Made by a program: the position numbers and the translations under genes. Shown here piece by piece: positions 24,843 through 33,660 of a DNA stretch of 45,178 nt. The notes under the pieces were generated by a model that ran no database searches, was not told the DNA's origin, and saw only the letters and a list, made by a program, of their open reading frames with translations. Within the stretch, counting starts at the first letter, position 1. Each line of letters begins with the position of its first letter. Source of the DNA: an uncultured Bdellovibrio sp. (GTDB lineage: Bacteria > Bdellovibrionota > Bdellovibrionia > Bdellovibrionales > Bdellovibrionaceae); contig NZ_CAMLDV010000008.1 in NCBI RefSeq assembly GCF_946478835.1, positions 1-45,178 of the forward strand, read 5' to 3'.

Positions 24843-25850
24843 ATGCAAGTATTGAAGAGACTTTCTAATCAAGAACTTGAAACAAATCTAAAAGATCTTA
24901 TCCAAAAAGAGCGTAAGCTTCTTCATGTAATTCTTGAGCATATTAAAGAAATTGATTCGAGAAGGCTGTATTTGGAAAGAGCTTATTCCTCATTGTATGA
25001 ATATTTGATCAAAGAATTTGGTTACTCTGGATCAGCCGCCATGAGAAGAATTGCAAGACTTTTAAAGGAAGTTCCTGCTATGGCTCAAAAGATTCAAGAA
25101 GGTTCTTTGAACCTTTCTCAAATCGGTGAACTTTCCCGTTCCATTAAAGAAAAAGAGAAAACGACCGGCCAAAAGGTATCATCATTTCAAAAGCGTGAAC
25201 TTGTCGCAAAGATTGAAAATAAAACGACACCGGACACTCAAAAAGAATTAGCTTTAGCTTTGGATTTACCAGTTAAAGAATTTGAAAAACAGAAAATGCA
25301 TCAGGATGAGTCCTTAAGATTGGAAATCACTTTAAGCAAAGAACAATATCAAAAGCTTCTTCAGTGCAAAGACTTGGCGGCGCATTTGTTGGAACAAAAC
25401 CATAAGGATTCCTCTTGGGCTTCTTTATTCGAGTTGCTGGCGGATCAATATTTGCAAAAGACTTTCAGAAAAAGCCACACAGAGAATTCAAAAGTAGAAA
25501 CATCGAAAGAAGATACGGCAACGGACGTAAACTCACACGACAATGCAGCTCAGACCAATTCTGCAACGCTTAGCAGAACCGATGCGGTGGTGAATGATTG
25601 GAATAAAACGTTAACTCCGAAAACCCGTAAGCTTATTCTTAAGCGTGATACCTGCTGTCAGTATCGCGATCCTCAAACTGGAAAGATTTGTCGAAGCACT
25701 TATGGCCTGCAGATCGATCATAAAACTTCGCGTTGGATTGGTGGCAGTCATGAAGCTCGAAATTTGCAAGTTCTTTGCGGAAAGCACAATAGATACAAAT
25801 ATTCCAAAGAAGCGGGATTAGTAATCAGTGTGCGAAATCTTCGTCGTTAA
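24843..25850 (+). CDS. HNH endonuclease with DUF222-like N-terminal domain
   Basis: 335 residues. The start at 24843 is chosen because GGAGG lies seven bases upstream; the ATG at 24822 would sit at the transcription start. The N-terminal helical domain has the pattern EIDSRRLYLERAYSSLYEYL, then GYSGSAAMRRIARL, EVPAMAQKIQEGSLNLSQ, typical of DUF222/HNH proteins. A Ser/Thr/Asp-rich linker follows (~210-255). The C-terminal HNH zinc-finger nuclease has LKRDTCCQYRDP, GKICRSTYGLQIDHKTSRW and RNLQVLCGKHNRYK. The gene is A+T-rich compared with neighbours, suggesting transfer. The target is unknown. Its last 26 bases overlap the convergent gene. Confidence 0.88.
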   Translation: MQVLKRLSNQELETNLKDLIQKERKLLHVILEHIKEIDSRRLYLERAYSSLYEYLIKEFGYSGSAAMRRIARLLKEVPAMAQKIQEGSLNLSQIGELSRSIKEKEKTTGQKVSSFQKRELVAKIENKTTPDTQKELALALDLPVKEFEKQKMHQDESLRLEITLSKEQYQKLLQCKDLAAHLLEQNHKDSSWASLFELLADQYLQKTFRKSHTENSKVETSKEDTATDVNSHDNAAQTNSATLSRTDAVVNDWNKTLTPKTRKLILKRDTCCQYRDPQTGKICRSTYGLQIDHKTSRWIGGSHEARNLQVLCGKHNRYKYSKEAGLVISVRNLRR

Positions 25851-27525
25851 CAAGGAACCAGGACTTTCCGTTGTCTTCGGATTTTAAAAGGGCAGAGTTC
25901 AACATCGGTGAAGTATTGATCATCTCTTCTGTTGGCGTCTTGAAGAAATAAGGCGCGTACGGTCTCATCTGCGCGTATTCCAAATACAGATTGTCTTTTC
26001 TATCGATGGTCATCACTTGGTAATAATGTGTGTATTCTGGAGCATTCGGATAGACCAAAATTTGTGGATAATTCCAACGACAAGTTTTTGAAACGTTTTT
26101 TTGATCAGAGAAACCACAGTCCGCTTTTTGATAGGCGAGAGCGCCGAAGTATTCCGCATTGAAAACCGATTTGTCTGACGCCCACAAACGGTAGGCAAGA
26201 TGCAATTGATCTTTGCTGTCGATCACCAAAGACACATAGGTCTGACTGCCGCCGGGCACTTCAGGAATATTGAAATTGGCGGAATATCCGCTATTTGCTG
26301 TGTTCGTAAATTGCGGAGCACTCCAAGAATCGATTGAATCAGGTTTTAACGAAAACGCATGAGTAAAATGCGCCCCATGCGCTCCGCCTATGACATGCAG
26401 AATACCTTTACTTGTGCGAACAATGCCGGGCTGATTATGACTGTCATTCAAAGGCCACGTTTTAAGAACTTCTGTTTTCTTAAGAAGCTTTGTTTTTATG
26501 TCGTACTCGGCCACCCAAATTCCTGAATAAGGATTTCCTTTTTTGTCCGGAACTGTATTCACTGGTCGACCATTCTTATTTTTCTCAAGCTTATGATCCA
26601 AAGTTGCTTCAAGCCATGTCACAAAATATTTGTCACCAGAGCGCAGGACCTTAACGGCACTCCCGCTGCGATAGCCGATGGGTTGTGCAGTAGTGCTGAT
26701 CTCAACAGGTGCATCGACAACAAGCTCGCCTTTGTCATTAAATGAAGTCGTCTGTAAAGTCAGACGTCCGACAGTGCCTTGCCAATATTCAAAACCTGTT
26801 TCGTAACCGGGAGCTTTTCCTTGTTTTTGATAATACAAAAATGCTGGGGTTGAAGGTAATGGGTTCGGAGAGTAGGGTCTTTCCAGGTCGTACCACTCCG
26901 GAAGATTGGCATCACTCAACAAGATTTTACTCTGCCACGAAATACCGTGGTCTTTTGAATACATCAAAACATAATGCTTCAGCGAAGGATTCTCTGTTCT
27001 AATACGTACGACGGTGTACAAGACGTCGTTCTTATCAAAGACGGCCATCTTCGGATCCCACAAAATGTCTTGTTTGTTAAAGTTAGCCAGTTGCTCAAGG
27101 GACGTTTGAGGAAAACTTTTTTGTAAAGCGGAGAGATCTAAAGGCAGGTCTCGCCAAAAACCTAATTCATACTTTTTAAATCCATTCATGAGTGCCGTCG
27201 TTTGACCGCGATCGTGTTTTCTTAAGTAGGGTCTGTTTTGATTATCAAAAGCAGGAATGTAAATCGGGTACGACGGATTCCAATTAAAGGCTTTTCGCTC
27301 GTGAAAAGTTTCAAGATAGTTTGCGACTTCCGCAGAAGAATTAAAAAGATTTAAACCCGTGCTTGGAAAAGGAAGAAGTTTCAAAGGTGTGTAAGTTCTG
27401 TTTGCTAAAGAGGACTCAAGAGAAGAAAGAGAAAGACTCCCGCCGGGAGTCGATCTTGAAAGAGAAAGCTTTACGGAAGCAACCACGGCCGTAAGAGCAA
27501 TGGCCAGTCCTAAAAGTTTCTTCAT
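25825..27525 (-). CDS. exported BNR_4-type beta-propeller protein
   Basis: 566 residues with an N-terminal signal or anchor (LLGLAIALTAVVASVKLSLS). Two Asp-box motifs are visible (YSKDHGISW and SEDNGKSW), as is the BNR_4 (PF15892) core DSHNQPGIVRTSKGILHVIG and GGAHGAHFTHAFSLKPDSI. BNR_4 proteins include polysaccharide lyases (ulvan-lyase-like) and many unknowns; a role on a polysaccharide is a guess. AGGA lies eight bases upstream of the ATG. The barrel-protein stop is eight bases before this start, so they form an operon. The 3' end overlaps the HNH gene on the other strand. Confidence 0.75.
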   Translation of the reverse strand: MKKLLGLAIALTAVVASVKLSLSRSTPGGSLSLSSLESSLANRTYTPLKLLPFPSTGLNLFNSSAEVANYLETFHERKAFNWNPSYPIYIPAFDNQNRPYLRKHDRGQTTALMNGFKKYELGFWRDLPLDLSALQKSFPQTSLEQLANFNKQDILWDPKMAVFDKNDVLYTVVRIRTENPSLKHYVLMYSKDHGISWQSKILLSDANLPEWYDLERPYSPNPLPSTPAFLYYQKQGKAPGYETGFEYWQGTVGRLTLQTTSFNDKGELVVDAPVEISTTAQPIGYRSGSAVKVLRSGDKYFVTWLEATLDHKLEKNKNGRPVNTVPDKKGNPYSGIWVAEYDIKTKLLKKTEVLKTWPLNDSHNQPGIVRTSKGILHVIGGAHGAHFTHAFSLKPDSIDSWSAPQFTNTANSGYSANFNIPEVPGGSQTYVSLVIDSKDQLHLAYRLWASDKSVFNAEYFGALAYQKADCGFSDQKNVSKTCRWNYPQILVYPNAPEYTHYYQVMTIDRKDNLYLEYAQMRPYAPYFFKTPTEEMINTSPMLNSALLKSEDNGKSWFLVNDEDFAH

Positions 27526-27533
27526 GTTTTATC

Positions 27534-28379
27534 CTAAAAATTAAATCCGTATCCTGCGCGAAGGATGATTTGATTCGCAGAGGATGTATTGTTGTCCGGG
27601 AACATCGCATAGTCGAGTTGCACAGGAATAAAGTTGTTACCTTTCAAACGGTAATCTAAACCCAAAGAACCGACGATTGTTTGATTCGTGCTGACTTTGC
27701 TTGTATCCAAAACGTTACTGGATTTGCCAATGGCAAAAAGAAATCCCAGGCCAGCACCGGCCCACACATCCATACTTTGTGAGCGGACGAAGGAATAGCG
27801 CACCAAAGCTTCAAGACCCAGATAGCTAAGTTCGACTTTACAATCGGAACTTCCAGAGCAAGAAGCCGCCGCAGAAGAACCGGAGGCTTGCAATGTTTCA
27901 TAGCCACCAAGAATACGAGCGCTAAAGCCACCATCAAGGTGCAGTTGATAAAAACCAGATACGTTAAAGCTGCTTCCTGAAAGGGAGATTGAAGAAGCAC
28001 CACTGGGTTTTACAGTCATCTTATTCATGGCATAACCCGCAGTGAGACCCCAAGCGGATTTGGATTTCGACACTGATTTTGTAGGCGCCGTCGAAGACTT
28101 GGCCGCAGAACCGCCAGGAGTGTACCTCTCGACATTAAAATCTTTTTGCATGCGGCCTTTTAAAATCAGGGCCACCGCTTTACCGTCTTTAACTTGTTTG
28201 ATTTCAAGAAGAGCGCGAGGTTTGCCGTCGGGGCTGCGCGCTCCGAGTTTGTCGCCGACCTTAAGGTCTTCGCCTTCTAAGTCAATAAGGGCCCGATCGT
28301 TTTTAACGACCAGGGTTTTGAAGGCATATGCCGGTGAAACCAAAGATGTAAGCAACAATGTTGTAATCAAGATCTTCAT
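27534..28379 (-). CDS. outer-membrane beta-barrel protein
   Basis: 281 residues: signal peptide (MKILITTLLLTSLVSPAYA), a small beta domain (~20-85, ALIDLEGEDLKVGDKLGARS, resembling an SH3-like or FlgT-like fold), a Ser/Ala/Lys linker, then an eight-strand-type barrel (~110-281) with alternating hydrophobic residues and a terminal Phe (YGFNF). Two cysteines in SCSGSSDCKV probably close a loop. Function is unknown. It is first in an operon with the BNR_4 gene. Confidence 0.75.
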   Translation of the reverse strand: MKILITTLLLTSLVSPAYAFKTLVVKNDRALIDLEGEDLKVGDKLGARSPDGKPRALLEIKQVKDGKAVALILKGRMQKDFNVERYTPGGSAAKSSTAPTKSVSKSKSAWGLTAGYAMNKMTVKPSGASSISLSGSSFNVSGFYQLHLDGGFSARILGGYETLQASGSSAAASCSGSSDCKVELSYLGLEALVRYSFVRSQSMDVWAGAGLGFLFAIGKSSNVLDTSKVSTNQTIVGSLGLDYRLKGNNFIPVQLDYAMFPDNNTSSANQIILRAGYGFNF

Positions 28380-28384
28380 AAGAG

Positions 28385-28400
28385 GATTATCGACATAATC
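28385..28400. promoter_or_regulatory. short palindrome upstream of the barrel gene
   Basis: GATTAT-CGAC-ATAATC is a perfect six-base inverted repeat six to twenty-one bases upstream of the ATG at 28379. It could be an operator or part of the ribosome-site region; no ordinary Shine-Dalgarno is visible for this gene. Confidence 0.25.
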
Positions 28401-28596
28401 AAAATGAAACTAAAGTGTTTCAAGAAGGGAACTGAAAGAGATAGAACAGAAAATTTACCATAAAAACCGTGTGTGGAACGTGGTGGAAACATTTAGTTTC
28501 TAAAAAGTTGTCTCAATGTGAGAAGCACGGTCGTGTTTCTGCTCCCAAGTCCGATAAGATGAATATATCGCGGAATTATTCAATGGGGGAATGACC

Positions 28597-30033
28597 GTGT
28601 CCAAAACTATCGGTACTTTTTTGATAGTACTCGTGGCGACGTCGTCTGCCTTTGGGCAAACTTTATCTGAAGTAGGCCTATTCAACCGTTGCTATTCTCA
28701 TTTAACTGGAAAACCCGTTCCACTCGGCAATGGAACGATGGCGCAGATTCGTGCCGGGAAGATGAGGGCCTTGGACGCCTGCAATGCTTTATTGGATAAA
28801 GCAGAGCTGGATCCAACAGGACCTCTTTATAATCGCAACGACGTTGAAGCTCGTTCGATCCTCAATAACTTTTATAACTTTCATCGCAGTTGGTTTTCGG
28901 CCAATACTGTTGATCAGATTCAAGAATACAGCGCAGAGCTTTCGCGCGGAACCATTGATATTTACGACACGACGGAACCAGGCCTTGCTCTTACGCGCGC
29001 GATGTTTGCGCGTAACGCAAAATATTCTGACGTTTTGACTCTTTCCACGGGCGTTCATGCCCAACGCGAAGAAAACATGGCCGTCAAAAATATGATCGGT
29101 TGGAACGTCAACTTTCCGGGTCGCTTGATGTACGGAAATAACGGTGGTTTTGATCAAAATCTTTTTAACTTCCGTTCGTACACAGGTGGATTTGACGGAA
29201 ATTCAGACACAACGAATTCAATGTTCGTCAATCTTCCGAAAATTGAAGTCGGTGAACTTGTGGGTATTCGTCTCACAGGTGAGAACGCGAATATTCCAAA
29301 CGTCTCTTTGCATCCGTTGGGAGATGATAAGCGCGGTAACGACCAACCGGGGCTGAATTACAGCTTTGATCTGTTTAAAACATTTGGTGGCGGCGTTTTA
29401 GGGACACCTATTTATTTTATGCTCAACTACGGTCATGGCCGTGGAGTTGAAGCTAATGGCTCAACAAAAGTTCCTCGTCGCTGGTCACAGACGAATATGA
29501 ATTCATTCTTATGCGCAGAACTTCCTGCTTTGCGTGAATCGGATATTAAGCAATATGTTGTAGGGAATTCTTCAGCACCTTTTAGAAACTCTGCAAGCTG
29601 CGTGATGTGCCATGCAACCTTAGATCCGATGGCTTACACGGCCCGTAACTTGGTCGTGGCGAATTCGGACTATTTCGTGATGTCCCAAGGTTCCAGAACG
29701 AATTCAAAAACGGCTCTTCATGTAACAAGTTATCGTCCTGAATTCGCGTCGGTCGGTGGATGGCCTTCAGAGCCTGTTGCGAATTTCCATCGTCAAACTC
29801 CGACGGGTCGTTTGTTCTTTAGATCTATGACAGGAGAGCTTGTCGATAAACCGGTTAGCAATATTGCGGGCCTTGGTGCTGCGATGACGCAGACGAAGGA
29901 TTACTATTATTGTGCGGCGAAAAGATATTTTGAATTCTTTACGGGAATTCAAGTCGCTCTTTATGACCGTACAAATCCTGCAAACGCAGAAGTGAATCGT
30001 AAATTATCTCAAGTATCTATGGATGACAGATAG
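28597..30033 (+). CDS. exported monoheme CxxCH protein, interrupted by an in-frame amber codon
   Basis: Start at the GTG 28597, which lies six bases behind GGGGGA; the ATG at 28591 is too close. There is a signal peptide (TIGTFLIVLVATSSAFG). The long middle part is unrecognised. A single c-type heme motif Cys335-V-M-Cys338-His339 lies in SCVMCHATLDPMAY, followed by a C-terminal region like the DUF1585/DUF1588 proteins found beside DUF1501 proteins in other phyla (cytochrome-type CxxCH plus D-P motif). Translation stops at TAG 30031-30033, but the same frame continues for 37 sense codons to TAA at 30142-30144, only 15 bases before the next gene. The gene therefore appears to be prematurely stopped or read through. 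First gene of a five-gene cluster. Confidence 0.8.
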   Translation: MSKTIGTFLIVLVATSSAFGQTLSEVGLFNRCYSHLTGKPVPLGNGTMAQIRAGKMRALDACNALLDKAELDPTGPLYNRNDVEARSILNNFYNFHRSWFSANTVDQIQEYSAELSRGTIDIYDTTEPGLALTRAMFARNAKYSDVLTLSTGVHAQREENMAVKNMIGWNVNFPGRLMYGNNGGFDQNLFNFRSYTGGFDGNSDTTNSMFVNLPKIEVGELVGIRLTGENANIPNVSLHPLGDDKRGNDQPGLNYSFDLFKTFGGGVLGTPIYFMLNYGHGRGVEANGSTKVPRRWSQTNMNSFLCAELPALRESDIKQYVVGNSSAPFRNSASCVMCHATLDPMAYTARNLVVANSDYFVMSQGSRTNSKTALHVTSYRPEFASVGGWPSEPVANFHRQTPTGRLFFRSMTGELVDKPVSNIAGLGAAMTQTKDYYYCAAKRYFEFFTGIQVALYDRTNPANAEVNRKLSQVSMDDR

Positions 30034-30144
30034 TTTATTGAATCTCTTGGGGAAGAGCTTCAGAAAACGCAGTCTGTTCGTTTGCTGATTAAAGATATCA
30101 TGGCTTCAAAATACTATCGCAGCGTGAATTATCGAGAAAAATAA
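30034..30144 (+). other. in-frame continuation of the CxxCH gene after the amber codon
   Basis: In the same frame after TAG the codons read FIESLGEELQKTQSVRLLIK, then DIMASKYYRSVNYREK and TAA. The segment L-I-K-D-I-M-A-S-x-x-Y-R resembles the usual C-terminal end of DUF1585/DUF1588 family proteins (V-K-x-I-V-x-S-x-x-F-R). It ends 15 bases before the next start, the spacing expected in this operon. Confidence 0.8.
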
Positions 30145-30159
30145 TTTTGGGGGCGTTAC

Positions 30160-31848
30160 ATGGGGGATGGAAATAAACTATCAAGAAGGGGTTTTATCGC
30201 AGGTGGTGCTGTTGCTGGCGCCGCGGCCCTTGTTCCAACTCCGTTGGAAAGACTGCTCAATGTTTTAAGTTCCGGTTTTATCCAACAAGCACAAGCCGAA
30301 GCGAGCGGTAACGCTGGCGCACGTAATTATATTAATATTCTTATGGCGGGCGGACCGATGCGCTACGCTTTTGATGCGTGGATGCGCACGAACGTGAATG
30401 ACACCATGCTTGATTTTAATCCAATGGTAGCCACAAAGTTCGTGAACTCCGGCGGTCGTGTTGTTGGAGTAGAAAATGCGACATTCAATTATAACGGCGT
30501 TCTTGTGCCGCATATGTTTTCTCACTCCGTCTTTAACAGTGCAGGCGCACAAAGACCTCTGACCGATCTTCTTAATCACATGCTGGTGATTCGTGGATTC
30601 GGAACGGGTTTCGACGGACATCCTTTTAATGCTACAGCTCAACAAGCACCGGTCGGCGGTGTGTCTTCTGTTTTAGGTCTTGCTGCCGATTACTCTTCAA
30701 AAACTTTTGAAGCCGTCGAATGGCCTGAGCGCGGTGATTTTGGAACTTACACTTCTTCAAAAGGAAAAGCTCTTAACAAAGTTACAGGAAATCCTTTGTA
30801 TTCATTGCTTGAGGGGTTCGGTGGTCCGCAAGGTGGCCGTGTGAAAGGTCGCTCTTTGAAAGACCGCAATCGTGATGCTTATGATTTAGCGCAAGCTCGT
30901 TTGCGTGCTTATGCTCAATCGGATTTTAACGGTTCAACTGTTTTAGCGAAAAATCTTTCCAATGCTTCAGAGTTGATGAAAAAAGGCACGGGTAATCTTG
31001 ACGGTTATTGGAATCCAGCCGTGGCTCGCTACAGGGCTGTGATTGAAAATAGTATGCGTCAGTCAGGCTTGATGGGAATCAGCGATGTGCCGATGATTTC
31101 TGATGGTGGAGCTTATTGGGGCGTGCACGTAGCCGACGGAAATCGTCGTTTGCTTGTAAGCAGTGACTTCGATTTGCGTGAGTCTGTGAAGAACATGACA
31201 GCTCCAGGCTCTTTGGCAGAGGGCTTAGCTCTTGCCGAATATGTTTTAAAAGAAAATCTTGTGACGTCTTTGAATTTGCAAATGGGTGATCCGGCGAATG
31301 TGATTTTGAAAGATGCCGCCAATGGCGCACAGGCCGTGCATACGGCGATCAAAGACATGCATGAAACGGGAGCCATTCCGGGGCTTCTTATCACAACGGC
31401 TTACTACCGCGCTTTAGCTGCAGGTCTTTTAGAGTTGATCGATCAGCTTAAAAAAGTTCAAACCAATGGCACAAACCTTTGGTCAGAAACTGTGGTGCAA
31501 GTGATTTCAGAATTCAATCGCAGTGCGCGTGCAAATGGCACGGGCAGTGATCACGGATTTAATCAAATGGTGACGAGCGTATTTTCAGGTGCCATTCAAA
31601 AAGGTCCTTTTGTTGTCGGTAATATTCAAAAATCCGGTCATGGTGGTGGATATACGGGAACTCAAGGTATTGGGGCCGCGATTGATGATTACAATCAAAA
31701 AGGTCGTCCTACTCCGACGATGGCGGCTTCCACTGTTGCAGCTCTTTTACGTGTTCCCAAAAATCCTTATGAAAATTTGGCAGCTCCTTTGGTTGAGCTT
31801 AACAACGGTCAACTGCGCGTTTTAAAAACGGCGAAGATCGTGGGGTAA
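30160..31848 (+). CDS. Tat-exported DUF1501-like protein
   Basis: 562 residues with a twin-arginine signal (LSRRGFIAGGAVAGAAALVP, R9-R10). The C-terminal part follows the DUF1501 pattern: VVQVISEFNRSARANG, GSDHGFNQM, and SGAIQKGPFVVGNI, comparable with SEFGRTPR..DHG..G..KGG..G in that family. DUF1501 proteins belong to the alkaline-phosphatase/sulfatase fold group and commonly sit beside cytochrome-like DUF1585/1588/1592/1800 proteins; their function is unknown. GGGGGCG precedes the ATG. Middle gene of the cluster. Confidence 0.8.
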   Translation: MGDGNKLSRRGFIAGGAVAGAAALVPTPLERLLNVLSSGFIQQAQAEASGNAGARNYINILMAGGPMRYAFDAWMRTNVNDTMLDFNPMVATKFVNSGGRVVGVENATFNYNGVLVPHMFSHSVFNSAGAQRPLTDLLNHMLVIRGFGTGFDGHPFNATAQQAPVGGVSSVLGLAADYSSKTFEAVEWPERGDFGTYTSSKGKALNKVTGNPLYSLLEGFGGPQGGRVKGRSLKDRNRDAYDLAQARLRAYAQSDFNGSTVLAKNLSNASELMKKGTGNLDGYWNPAVARYRAVIENSMRQSGLMGISDVPMISDGGAYWGVHVADGNRRLLVSSDFDLRESVKNMTAPGSLAEGLALAEYVLKENLVTSLNLQMGDPANVILKDAANGAQAVHTAIKDMHETGAIPGLLITTAYYRALAAGLLELIDQLKKVQTNGTNLWSETVVQVISEFNRSARANGTGSDHGFNQMVTSVFSGAIQKGPFVVGNIQKSGHGGGYTGTQGIGAAIDDYNQKGRPTPTMAASTVAALLRVPKNPYENLAAPLVELNNGQLRVLKTAKIVG

Positions 31849-31853
31849 TAAAG

Positions 31854-32564
31854 ATGAAGATGCTGAAATCGCAAAAAACGAAAATCTTCACTCTTGTTTT
31901 GTCGGGTCTTGTGCTCACTCAAATGTACCAAAACTGCGGGCAGATGGGAGAGTTCCAGGCATTAGACATGTCTTCAATGAATCTTTCATTGGGTTCTGAA
32001 GGTTCCACAGACTTAAACCATCCGGCGCAAAAAGACGTGGTCTTACCGACGCAAAAAATCCAAGTGGGGAATCGCGAGTACGTCGCCTCTTTGGTGCGCG
32101 AAGTATTTACGAATCCAGCAGCACCTGTTCCCAACTTAGAAGCGCTGATCAATCAATGGATTATCAATCGGGGTGCGCAGTATGGTCTAGGTTGCAATCC
32201 TTATAGTTCTTATTCAGGTCGTGATTGTGGTGGAGATATTTCGAATGCGAATCTTTCTACTCACGTTGATGACAATACTGTACGTGAATCCTTTCGCGTT
32301 CAGTTTTGTGAGAATGTCTTAGGAATGGATGAGGGCGTGAACGCTGTTCTCGCAAAAATTTCGAACCGTCCGACGGCTCCGAATGCGAGTGCAGCGAAAC
32401 AGGTCTATGGTCTTTTTTATCGCGGTGATGAACCCTCTGATCTTGTGATTAATTCGCTTCTGGAGTTGGATCGAGCTATGGCGGTGAAAAATGAGACACC
32501 GCTGGAAAGATGGCGAGCTTTGGCACTTCAAGTTTGCGAATCACCAGGGTGGCAGTTACAATAA
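31854..32564 (+). CDS. exported protein with Q-N-C anchor motif, unknown function
   Basis: 236 residues. The N-terminal hydrophobic segment (FTLVLSGLVLTQMYQNCG) ends in Y-Q-N-C, which is not a canonical lipobox but is repeated in the next gene as F-Q-N-C. The region REYVASLVREVFTNP resembles the short helix that begins DUF1592-type domains, and four further cysteines (GLGCNPY, GRDCGG, QFCENV, QVCESP) could form disulphides. Starts six bases after the DUF1501 gene, so it is co-transcribed. The function is unknown; the context suggests an envelope partner. Confidence 0.7.
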   Translation: MKMLKSQKTKIFTLVLSGLVLTQMYQNCGQMGEFQALDMSSMNLSLGSEGSTDLNHPAQKDVVLPTQKIQVGNREYVASLVREVFTNPAAPVPNLEALINQWIINRGAQYGLGCNPYSSYSGRDCGGDISNANLSTHVDDNTVRESFRVQFCENVLGMDEGVNAVLAKISNRPTAPNASAAKQVYGLFYRGDEPSDLVINSLLELDRAMAVKNETPLERWRALALQVCESPGWQLQ

Positions 32565-32590
32565 AAGAGTTCGTTTTGGGGGAAAAGTAG

Positions 32591-33613
32591 ATGAAAGCTG
32601 GGATGAAAAGCGCGCTGATCGCGGGTAGTGCGGCTGTGGTGTTAGTTTTGGGTTTCCAAAACTGCAGTGACTTTGCCTTGCAAGATCAGGTTCTCTACGA
32701 ACAAGGTCTCTTTGAATCTCGCGAAGCTCTCGATGCGAAAACTCTTCCTGCACTTTTAGAATCTGAAGAACTTTCTTTGTGGTCTAAACCGGGCCAACCT
32801 AATTTCGTGAACAAACAAGTTTGGGGAGATCAAGTCTCTATCGTTGTTGCAGCCGACAGATCTGCAACAGGAACATTGGCCAACGTGAGATCCGGTGCCG
32901 GTGTGGATGAATCTTCTATTTCCGTGGTGGCGGGAAAAATTCGTGCGACTCGTCTGAATACTGTAGGCACAAGTTACACGGAATACCTTGAAGTTCCACT
33001 CCCATCAAGCGGTGATAAAATGGTTGTTGCAGCTTCCTTCGGAGCAAAAGCTTCTGACATTTCTTTGATGGTGAACGGTGTCGTTCAGTCGGGAACCGTA
33101 CAAAAAACGGGAGCCCCTTTTGATTACTCTTACACATTGAGAAGTCTTTCTTCGGCGCCTGTTGGCGGACAAGTGTATGAGTACGTTGTGTATGGCGGTG
33201 ACAGTCTTTACAAAAAAGGAAAGCTGACGAATTCAGAACTCAACGTCATGTCTCGCTATGTTGCCAATGACAATATGATTGCGAATGTGATTTTCGATCC
33301 ATCGTTGATTAACGACGGTGGCTCCGGTGGCGGCGATGTTGTGAATCCTAAGTTCGTCGCGGCTAAAGCAATCATCGATGCAAAATGTATCAGCTGTCAT
33401 AAGTCAGGTGGATACGATCCAAACTTCGTGAATATCACAGAGTCTAAAGCTGTGGGCAATGGATGGGTCGTTAAAGGAAGTCCTGAAGCTTCGAAGCTTT
33501 ATTATCGTTTGCAAGGTTCAACAGGACCGGGCACGAAGAACATGCCATCAGGTGGAAGCATCAGTGCGGCTGAGGTTCAAGCCATCGCTGACTGGATTAA
33601 CAGCATTCAATAA
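32591..33613 (+). CDS. exported Q-N-C protein with C-terminal c-type cytochrome domain
   Basis: 340 residues: hydrophobic signal (ALIAGSAAVVLVLGFQNCS) ending in F-Q-N-C, a beta-rich middle (~65-210) that may be a LamG-like sandwich, a Gly-rich linker, and a small cytochrome-like domain with Cys266-I-S-Cys269-His270 in DAKCISCHKSGG, then NMPSGG with a Met that could be the distal heme ligand, and ADWINS, the usual closing helix of cytochrome c-type (PSCyt1-like) domains. A redox role is therefore likely. GGGGGA precedes the start. Fourth gene of the cluster. Confidence 0.78.
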   Translation: MKAGMKSALIAGSAAVVLVLGFQNCSDFALQDQVLYEQGLFESREALDAKTLPALLESEELSLWSKPGQPNFVNKQVWGDQVSIVVAADRSATGTLANVRSGAGVDESSISVVAGKIRATRLNTVGTSYTEYLEVPLPSSGDKMVVAASFGAKASDISLMVNGVVQSGTVQKTGAPFDYSYTLRSLSSAPVGGQVYEYVVYGGDSLYKKGKLTNSELNVMSRYVANDNMIANVIFDPSLINDGGSGGGDVVNPKFVAAKAIIDAKCISCHKSGGYDPNFVNITESKAVGNGWVVKGSPEASKLYYRLQGSTGPGTKNMPSGGSISAAEVQAIADWINSIQ

Positions 33614-33660
33614 TTTTTAAAAAGAGAAAAACAATCACCAAAAATTAGGGGGATCTTAAA

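Noticed and set aside
28549..28560. CCGATAAG resembling a FliA (sigma-28) -10 element, also at 36110-36117
   Set aside because: Neither has a TAAAGTTT-like -35 at the right distance, and the second sits only six bases before the start codon.
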